Below are positions 17,040 to 21,730 of a DNA stretch of 21,730 nucleotides, piece after piece (positions within the stretch are counted from its first letter, which is position 1; each line of letters begins with the position of its first letter). The notes below the pieces were generated by a model. It worked only from the letters and a program-made list of their open reading frames with translations. It was not told the origin of the DNA and made no database searches. This DNA comes from a virus, in IMG/VR virus record IMGVR_UViG_3300010299_000076, positions 1 to 21,730 of that record. One strand, given 5' to 3'. The translations under genes were made by a program, and so were the position numbers.

Positions 17040-17750
17040 ATGGTTACTTTTAGAGAAGAAGATCACAAGTATTTTAATGAGCACGGTGTTGAATATATAA
17101 GCACCACTACTTTTTTAAATAAATTTAAAAAGCCGTTCGATACAGAATATCACGCCGCGCGTGTTGCAAAAAATAAAGATACTACTCCAGAAGCCGTAAA
17201 AGCAGCATGGAAGCAGTTAACAGTTGATGCACAAGAAAAAGGCAAGAGTGCGCATAAAGCAATGGAAAATTATATCAAATATGGTGAAACAGATACAGAC
17301 TATCTTGATCTTATTAAAGGTCTCAATAGATCGATTGAAAACTACACATATACTGAAAAACACGCAGAGAGTCTATTATGGAATGACAACGCTCGTATAG
17401 CGGGTACAGCTGATATTATACTTGAAAACAAAGACACATTCTATATTCTCGATTTTAAGACAAATAAGCGGTTTAATTTTAGAAATAGATACGGTGAACG
17501 ATTACTACCACCACTCGATCATCTTGATTATTGTGAATTCACCATATACACACTTCAGCTTTCCCTGTATGCGTATATGAAGCAGGAATTAACAGGAAAA
17601 CATTGTGGTGGTATGAAAATTTTATATTTGTCTCAAAATTCTTTTGAGAAAAGTAGATATTGGAGAGATATAAATATATTTTATTGTCGTGAAACTATTG
17701 AAAATCTACTCAAACAACGAAAAGCAGAACTAATAAATGCAAATACATAA
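17040..17750 (+). CDS. PD-(D/E)XK (Cas4/RecB-like) nuclease
   Basis: A 236-residue protein of the PD-(D/E)XK nuclease superfamily. Visible elements: the N-terminal HKYF...GVEYISTTTFL...KPFD at 9-34; GKSAHKAMENY at 68-78 with His72; Glu110 in AESLLW; GTADIIL with Asp125; and the catalytic Asp-x-Lys in YILDFKTNK (Asp138, Lys140). A helix TLQLSLYAYM follows (171-180), carrying the Gln-x-x-x-Tyr signature of RecB/Cas4-like members. No Cas4 cysteine cluster is seen. It sits between the neck protein and an unknown gene that overlaps it by 14 bases. It may trim or resolve DNA during late infection or recombination, but its substrate cannot be read. There is no NTAAATA motif or Shine-Dalgarno sequence at its ATG. 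Confidence 0.8.
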   Translation: MVTFREEDHKYFNEHGVEYISTTTFLNKFKKPFDTEYHAARVAKNKDTTPEAVKAAWKQLTVDAQEKGKSAHKAMENYIKYGETDTDYLDLIKGLNRSIENYTYTEKHAESLLWNDNARIAGTADIILENKDTFYILDFKTNKRFNFRNRYGERLLPPLDHLDYCEFTIYTLQLSLYAYMKQELTGKHCGGMKILYLSQNSFEKSRYWRDINIFYCRETIENLLKQRKAELINANT

Positions 17751-18144
17751 ACTTGCAGAGGAGCGATTCTCTCCAGAAGCTGTTAATAATTTCTGGAATA
17801 TCATAACGCATATTAATTGGAACGAAGAATCGTCCACACAGATTGTAAAGACGGAGTTAATGAAACTTTTAACACCGAATACAGCAGAACAGATGAGGCG
17901 AATTTGTTTTTTCTATGCATATGCACTAACTGGTGCATATGTCGACTATTGTAAGTCTGTAGAGGAAGAATATAATACTCGAGAGGTTGAATGTGCGTCA
18001 AGTAATGTTATATCAGGCGGCAAATATCATTATGATGAGTATCTCGCTAATCCACGATACATGAAAACTGATATCGATAACATTTCTTTAACGGATAATG
18101 TGCTACTCAGCATACCGTCCGAAGATGATTATTATGCTATGTAA
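17737..18144 (+). CDS. Hypothetical protein after the nuclease
   Basis: A 135-residue protein overlapping the nuclease gene by 14 bases, hence probably translated with it. The first 85 residues are predicted helical (LAEERFSPEAVNNFWNII..., VKTELMKLLTPNTAEQMRRI, FFYAYALTGAYVDYC); the last 50 are acidic and flexible, ending SEDDYYAM. No family is recognised. In T4 the small terminase gene 16 lies just before gene 17, and this gene is of a possible size, but no DNA-binding or coiled-coil signature supports that, so I leave it unnamed. It ends 22 bases before the terminator. Confidence 0.6.
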   Translation: MQIHKLAEERFSPEAVNNFWNIITHINWNEESSTQIVKTELMKLLTPNTAEQMRRICFFYAYALTGAYVDYCKSVEEEYNTREVECASSNVISGGKYHYDEYLANPRYMKTDIDNISLTDNVLLSIPSEDDYYAM

Positions 18145-18166
18145 TTAATTTCTAATAGTTTCAGAC

Positions 18167-18202
18167 AAAAAAAGAGCTGTGAAATTCACAGCTCTTTTTT
18201 TT
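18167..18202. terminator. Strong bidirectional intrinsic terminator
   Basis: A run of seven A, then GAGCTGTG, loop AAATT, CACAGCTC, then eight T. The 8-base-pair perfect stem (extendable by the A/T arms) with U-runs on both strands lies between convergent genes ending at 18144 (+) and 18222 (-), so it can stop transcription from both sides. Extra T-rich sequence follows to 18211. Confidence 0.92.
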
Positions 18203-18221
18203 GTTTTTTTTTTGATTATAC

Positions 18222-18995
18222 TTAATCAAACATTCCGTGGCCTGTTTTAAGATTGCCGACTTTATTATCTTTGCCGGTCATATCTTTGCCCTTATGTGGC
18301 TTTGGCTGTGGCTCTACATCAACTTTTGCTTGACCTGAAGCCTTACCTCTTGAGTTAAGTGCAGCTTTCATGTTGCCTTTACTCATCATTTTTGTGCCTT
18401 TACCCTTTTCGATTGCTTTTGGTTCTGGCTGTACTTCAACATTTTCGCCGAAATTGTCCTCACCTTCATCTTCGAAATCATCATCGATATCAGCGCCAAG
18501 ATCTTCTGCACCTAATTCTTCATCACTAAATTCATCTTCCTCGCCCATGTCCATATCTGAATCAAGTGCAGACATAAGAACATCGTGAAGCTGTTGTGCT
18601 ACGTCTCGTGGAAGTGTAAAAGTAACGTCACCCTCCGTATCTTCACCTTCATCGGTATCGATATCAAGAGCTTCAAGGTCATCTGATTCACCGCCCATAG
18701 GGTCAGGAGAAATATCAGCAGGGTTGTCCATTACTTCTTCGTATAATGTATCGAAAGCAGATTTTTTAATCATATACTTATTTAGAGCTGTGTTTGTGAC
18801 TTTTTCGACTCCGAGAGAAAATTTTTCAGGTTTATACAGGTTGTCCTTCTTTTTTTTCATTTTAAGTGGATCAATCATTTTTATCTCACCAGGACCACCA
18901 CTTGAATCAAAGTCCATCGGCTCTGTTGTAGGTAGTGGCTTTCCACCCTTACCCTTTTTGAGTTTTAAGCTTACGTTTCTGGTCTTTTTGCGCAT
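18222..18995 (-). CDS. Acidic low-complexity protein, possible prohead core/scaffold-type
   Basis: A 257-residue protein with three charge zones: a basic N-terminus (MRKKTRNVSLKLKKGKGGK, then KMKKKKD at 45-51), a strongly acidic middle (about 98-190, with EEDEFSDEE and DIDDDFEDEGED), and a basic, Gly- and Lys-rich tail (195-257) ending HGMFD. A short segment (VTFTLPRDVAQQLHDVLMSAL, about 124-144) looks folded. Such composition occurs in T4-like prohead core and other internal head proteins, but no sequence motif proves it. It stands alone between the terminator and the divergent terminase promoter, with CTAAATA six bases before the ATG. A regulator or DNA mimic is an alternative. Confidence 0.62.
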   Translation of the reverse strand: MRKKTRNVSLKLKKGKGGKPLPTTEPMDFDSSGGPGEIKMIDPLKMKKKKDNLYKPEKFSLGVEKVTNTALNKYMIKKSAFDTLYEEVMDNPADISPDPMGGESDDLEALDIDTDEGEDTEGDVTFTLPRDVAQQLHDVLMSALDSDMDMGEEDEFSDEELGAEDLGADIDDDFEDEGEDNFGENVEVQPEPKAIEKGKGTKMMSKGNMKAALNSRGKASGQAKVDVEPQPKPHKGKDMTGKDNKVGNLKTGHGMFD

Positions 18996-19029
18996 ATTAC
19001 TTATTTAGTCTTATGTAATAAATAACTAC
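18996..19029. promoter_or_regulatory. Divergent late-type promoter region before terL
   Basis: In 34 bases between divergent starts there is CTAAATA on the minus strand (19008-19002, 6-base spacer to the ATG at 18995) and ATAAATA on the plus strand (19018-19024, ACTAC spacer to the ATG at 19030). The layout is the same as at 15742-15787. No Shine-Dalgarno sequence is present for either gene. Confidence 0.6.
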
Positions 19030-19950
19030 ATGGCAAAAAGAAGTAGAGAATTTTATTTAGGTAATCCTAATCTACCCACAAGCACTGCAACGTATGAATA
19101 TACGCCGAAGATGATTAAAGATCTTCAAAAGTGTGCAAATAATCTATTATTCTTCGCAGAGAATTTTTTCTATATAATCGACCCTGATAAGGGCCGCACT
19201 TTAATTAAATTATACAAATATCAAAAAGAAGCTCTTCGAATGATGAGAGACAATCGATATAATATTTTGTTAGCATCCCGACAACTCGGCAAAACCGTAA
19301 TGTTAACAATATACGCACTCTGGACAGCTTGTTTTAATATTGATCAGAATATAATGATTGTTGCTAATAAGGAGAGCACAGCAATTGAAATTTTTAGACG
19401 TGTTAGATTAGCATATGAACAGCTTCCAAATTATATTAAGCCTGGTGTGGTTGAATATGGAAAGACGAGCATGATTTTAGATAATGGATCTAGAATAGGT
19501 ATATCTACAACAACTGGATCTGCTGCTCGTGGTCAAGCGCTCAATGTTCTTTTGCTTGATGAGCTTGCATTTATTGAACCTGCATCAATTATGGAAGATT
19601 TTTGGCGCTCGGTATGGCCAACAATTTCACGTTCAAAATTCTCTAAAGTATTAATTGCTTCAACACCAAATGGCACTGAAAATTTATTTTATAAATTATA
19701 CGACGGCTCACAAAAAGGTGAAAATGGATTTGCGTCAATGACAATTCCGTGGGACCAGGTGCCGGGAAGAGATGAAAAGTGGAAGCAATCACAAATTAAG
19801 GCATTAGGTAGTGTTGAAGCGTTCGAACAAGAGTTTAATTGCGTCGTGGGCGAAACTGACATTAGTGTAATAAATACAGATAATGATTACACTGAAACAA
19901 TGCAAATTAAAGAAGCGTACAAAAGGCTGGAACTCGGGAAAGTATCGTAA
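19030..19950 (+). CDS. terL: Large terminase, ATPase half fused to N-intein (split gene, part 1)
   Basis: A 306-residue protein. Residues 1-270 are the packaging ATPase domain of a T4 gp17-type large terminase: Walker A SRQLGKT at 83-89, TTTGSAARGQ at 160-169, Walker B LLLDE with Asp177 and Glu178, and the coupling motif STPNG at 211-215. This domain hydrolyses ATP to drive DNA into the prohead. After EQEFN (266-270), Cys271 starts an N-intein and the protein ends 36 residues later, so the nuclease domain is missing; it is encoded separately from 20808. Full gp17 is about 610 residues. The conserved Cys of the family motif (EF-x-C-x-F) marks the insertion point. The start has ATAAATA with a 5-base spacer. 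A sequencing frameshift is unlikely because both intein halves are intact. Confidence 0.93.
   Translation: MAKRSREFYLGNPNLPTSTATYEYTPKMIKDLQKCANNLLFFAENFFYIIDPDKGRTLIKLYKYQKEALRMMRDNRYNILLASRQLGKTVMLTIYALWTACFNIDQNIMIVANKESTAIEIFRRVRLAYEQLPNYIKPGVVEYGKTSMILDNGSRIGISTTTGSAARGQALNVLLLDELAFIEPASIMEDFWRSVWPTISRSKFSKVLIASTPNGTENLFYKLYDGSQKGENGFASMTIPWDQVPGRDEKWKQSQIKALGSVEAFEQEFNCVVGETDISVINTDNDYTETMQIKEAYKRLELGKVS
19840..19947 (+). other. N-intein (36 residues) of an atypical split intein
   Basis: Residues 271-306 of the first terminase gene. It begins with the catalytic Cys (CVVGETDISV, intein block A, where G-[DE]-T is typical) and ends near IKEAYKRLELGKVS. Block B is absent here and is found in the C-part, so the break lies far nearer the N-end than in canonical split inteins (about 100 residues). 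The known AceL-TerL intein also has a very short N-part (about 25 residues) ending in a YKRL-like helix, as I recall it. The last 22 codons overlap the endonuclease gene in another frame. Confidence 0.88.
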
Positions 19951-20827
19951 AGATCCTAAAAAGAATCAAATAGCGATTCAAAAATATAAAAAGACACTTG
20001 CTTTAAAAGGTATTACTAGATCTAGTATAACTAAGAGTAGCTATATAAAAGAACAACTAACAATCGACAATGCAAGTGTGTATGCGCTTGAAGAGACTAT
20101 TGATAAACTAACATATACTTATACTAATTTTTTTGGTAGATCTGGCAACCGTAAATTAAAAAAGTACGACATCTCATTGTTCAAAAGTCTATCACACCAT
20201 ACGAGCAGATATAATGTATATTTTAGTAACGGTAAAGTTCCCTTTAGCTGTCAGTTACTAATTATAGGCAAGTATGGCTGTAAACCACCCAAATCAATTT
20301 TTTGTTATTGTGGAAAAAGGATTTGCTATAATAAAGTCACACAACAATTCAATCATAACTCAATATGTAGAGAGTGTGGTATTCCTATGAATAGCAAGAA
20401 ATATTTTATGCACCGGTATGGTGACATATGGGAGGAAGAATACGAAAAATATTTTAAGCGGCCCTACATGCAGAAGATTATGTCTGCGCGTGGTCGCCGC
20501 GCAGTTCAAGTTCGTAGAGAGCGTGGTGATATAGGATTGGTAGCTAAAGGTAAATATGAAAAGGTAATATTAGATCATATTGAACAAAAGCATCAGATTA
20601 AAATAGATAGAAATTTTACTGTCGAAGGATTTTATCCTGATGGGTACTGTCACGAAACAAATACAATTTACGAAGTATATGAGCCTTATCATAATTATAG
20701 AGTAGAGAAAGACAATGTACGCCAGAAAATTATAACTGACGCATTAAATTGTAATTTTATTATAATACGTCACGAATCAAAATTTGATATAAATAAAATA
20801 AAAATTGATGAATTTTATAGAAAATAA
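19883..20827 (+). CDS. Free-standing homing endonuclease, Vsr/EDxHD-like, between intein halves
   Basis: A 314-residue protein. The N-terminal 45 residues are very basic (KLKKRTKGWNSGKYRKDPKK), likely DNA-binding. A Cys cluster (Cys141, Cys143, Cys148, then Cys162 and Cys165 in ICRECG) suggests a zinc knuckle. The C-terminal domain (about 222-300) has KYEKVILDHIEQK, FYPDGY with Asp253, YEVYEPYH (Glu264, Glu267, His270), KDNVRQKII and NCNFIIIRHE, the pattern of Vsr-like nucleases including the EDxHD family reported with split inteins in fractured phage genes. The usual Asp two residues after Glu264 is Tyr266, which may affect activity. The gene overlaps the N-intein gene by 68 bases and the C-intein gene by 20. 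The ATG at 19883 is the only Met before residue 169; a later non-ATG start is possible. The expected role is cutting intein-less terL alleles to spread the intein. Confidence 0.82.
   Translation: MITLKQCKLKKRTKGWNSGKYRKDPKKNQIAIQKYKKTLALKGITRSSITKSSYIKEQLTIDNASVYALEETIDKLTYTYTNFFGRSGNRKLKKYDISLFKSLSHHTSRYNVYFSNGKVPFSCQLLIIGKYGCKPPKSIFCYCGKRICYNKVTQQFNHNSICRECGIPMNSKKYFMHRYGDIWEEEYEKYFKRPYMQKIMSARGRRAVQVRRERGDIGLVAKGKYEKVILDHIEQKHQIKIDRNFTVEGFYPDGYCHETNTIYEVYEPYHNYRVEKDNVRQKIITDALNCNFIIIRHESKFDINKIKIDEFYRK
20788..20795 (+). promoter_or_regulatory. Exact TATAAATA late-promoter core before the C-intein gene
   Basis: TATAAATA lies inside the 3' end of the endonuclease gene, 12 bases before the ATG at 20808. 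It is identical to the T4 late-promoter core and could give the C-intein/nuclease gene its own late transcript, so that both terminase halves are made at the same time. The spacing differs from the usual 5-6 bases. Local A/T richness makes chance occurrence possible. Confidence 0.45.
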
Positions 20828-21134
20828 GAAATATAAAATACTAACACCTACCGGGTATCAGTTTTTTGATGGTATACGCAAAACAGAAAAAGATTGTGTT
20901 GAGATAACCACAGACATGTATACACTTTCTTGCAGTACAGATCACTTGGTGTTTATTAGTGACGAAATATATAAGCCTGTAAGTCAACTGTTTATTGGTG
21001 AGCCTATTTTAGATAGAGAAGGAAAGAAGACGTATGTAACGAGTATACGCCGAATAGGAAAGTTAGAGGTATATGATGCAGTAAATGTTGCAAGTGGTTC
21101 AAAGTATTATACAGGTGATATTTTATCGCATAAC
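20808..21134 (+). other. C-intein (109 residues) of the atypical split intein
   Basis: Residues 1-109 of the second terminase gene. After MNFIENKKYKILTPTGYQFF it has the block B motif SCSTDHLVFI at 41-50 (Thr-Asp-His), block F LEVYDAVNVASGSKYYTGDI at 86-105, and block G ILSHN at 105-109 ending in the His-Asn needed for cyclisation, followed by Cys110 as the +1 residue. All splicing motifs not in the N-part are here, and no endonuclease domain is embedded. Confidence 0.9.
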
Positions 21135-21730
21135 TGCCAGTTCCACCATAAAGGAGAAGCATCAATCGATGTAGAGTTATTTGAAGAATTTAAAAAGCAT
21201 TGTAGAGAGCCAGAATTTGAACTTGAACAGGACATATATAAAATATGGGCACCACCATCCGAAGATAAGATATATGTTGTGGGTGTCGATATTTCTGAAG
21301 GTGTTGGACAGAATTATTCTGTCATACAAGTGTTAGATATAACTGATCTTACAACTATAGAGCAAGTTGCTGTATATAGAAATAATGTAATTGATCCTTC
21401 TAACTTTACAACAAAGCTCAACGAGGTTTTGCAGCAGTGGGGAAAACCGCTAGTTATAATTGAGCGTAATAATTGTGGTTCTCAGGTTGTTGATAATTTA
21501 CGTAATATGCATCAGTATGAAAATATTGTAAGCTACGGTGCTGAACTTGCAGGCAGAAAAAAGAATTTACTTGGAGCTGTTGCACATACAAATACTAAGG
21601 GACGCGGTGTTTTGAATATGCGGTATTGGGTTAATACATTAAAAGCAGTACGCTTTAATGATATTCAAACATTAATGGAGATGAAGGATTTTGTTCGCAA
21701 GCCTAATGGAACATGGAGTGCACGTGGTAC
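20808..21730 (+). CDS. terL: C-intein fused to large terminase nuclease half (split gene, part 2; partial)
   Basis: The frame opens at ATG 20808, 20 bases before the endonuclease stop, and runs past the window end (307 codons seen). Residues 1-109 are the C-intein; Cys110 begins the C-extein CQFHHKGEASIDVELFEEF. The extein is the RNase H-fold nuclease domain of a T4 gp17-type terminase, which cuts concatemeric DNA during packaging: VVGVDISEGVGQNYS (Asp161, first metal ligand), then LVIIERNNCGSQVVDNL (Glu219 region), then FVRKPNGTWSARG just before the expected third acidic ligand, which lies outside the window. Trans-splicing with the first part would rebuild terminase. An exact TATAAATA lies 12 bases upstream; no Shine-Dalgarno sequence is visible. 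Confidence 0.92.
   Translation, partial: MNFIENKKYKILTPTGYQFFDGIRKTEKDCVEITTDMYTLSCSTDHLVFISDEIYKPVSQLFIGEPILDREGKKTYVTSIRRIGKLEVYDAVNVASGSKYYTGDILSHNCQFHHKGEASIDVELFEEFKKHCREPEFELEQDIYKIWAPPSEDKIYVVGVDISEGVGQNYSVIQVLDITDLTTIEQVAVYRNNVIDPSNFTTKLNEVLQQWGKPLVIIERNNCGSQVVDNLRNMHQYENIVSYGAELAGRKKNLLGAVAHTNTKGRGVLNMRYWVNTLKAVRFNDIQTLMEMKDFVRKPNGTWSARG

Noticed and set aside
17737-18144. Small terminase subunit
   Set aside because: Position and size are possible, but no DNA-binding helix-turn-helix, coiled coil or family motif is visible, so the gene is left unnamed.
18370-19008. Plus-strand open frames (18370-18588, 18724-19008) opposite the acidic gene
   Set aside because: They are antisense reflections of the Asp/Glu codons (Ser-rich products), have no start signal, and run against a gene with a better start motif.
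19840-21134. Group I intron or assembly frameshift interrupting terL
   Set aside because: The flanks encode intact intein motifs (Cys1 with G-E-T, T-D-H, S-H-N-Cys) rather than intron core elements, and all three genes have long open frames. A single frameshift would not produce this layout.
1-21730. tRNA genes, CRISPR arrays, insertion sequences or attachment sites
   Set aside because: No cloverleaf, spaced direct repeats, transposase or terminal inverted repeats were seen by reading both strands; nearly all DNA is accounted for by phage genes.

Overview
This window looks like a piece of an AT-rich, T4-like (myovirus-type) bacteriophage genome, probably from a marine or other aquatic environment. 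The main grounds are a T4 gp17-type large terminase, a protein resembling the T4 gp14 neck protein, long tail-fibre and baseplate-type proteins with modules common in aquatic phages, tight gene packing (overlaps or gaps of mostly 2-30 bases), and no tRNA, rRNA or host metabolic gene. The host cannot be determined. None of the starts has a clear Shine-Dalgarno sequence. Nine of them instead have an NTAAATA motif at a fixed 5-6 bases from the start codon, resembling the T4/cyanophage late-promoter core.

Layout. Bases 1-15741 form one minus-strand run of ten tail and fibre genes, read right to left: a 982-residue structural protein, a 216-residue protein, a short fibre with GGTMTGPL repeats, a small probable fibre-assembly partner, a 1099-residue LamG/propeller protein, a 629-residue NHL-type propeller protein, three tail fibres in series (518, 442 and 846 residues; the last has a collar domain and a seven-bladed RCC1-like propeller), and a gene cut by the window edge. 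A 46-base divergent promoter region at about 15742-15787 separates this from a plus-strand run: an unknown protein, the gp14-like neck protein, a PD-(D/E)XK nuclease and an unknown protein. A strong bidirectional terminator (18167-18202) separates these from a convergent minus-strand gene for a very acidic protein, which is divergent from the terminase.

The most notable system is the terminase locus (19030 to the window end). The large terminase gene is broken into two genes by an atypical split intein. The first gene encodes the ATPase domain followed by a 36-residue N-intein; the last encodes a 109-residue C-intein followed by the nuclease domain. A free-standing endonuclease gene with a zinc-knuckle and a Vsr-like C-terminal domain lies between them and overlaps both. 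This is a 'fractured gene' arrangement, and the intein resembles the AceL-TerL/VidaL class with a very short N-part. Protein trans-splicing would join ...EQEFN to CQFHHKGE... and restore a gp17-like terminase. The three genes are in three different reading frames, and an exact TATAAATA lies just upstream of the third.

Functionally, the window covers virion adsorption (fibres), head-tail joining (neck) and DNA packaging (terminase), plus a selfish element inside the packaging motor gene.
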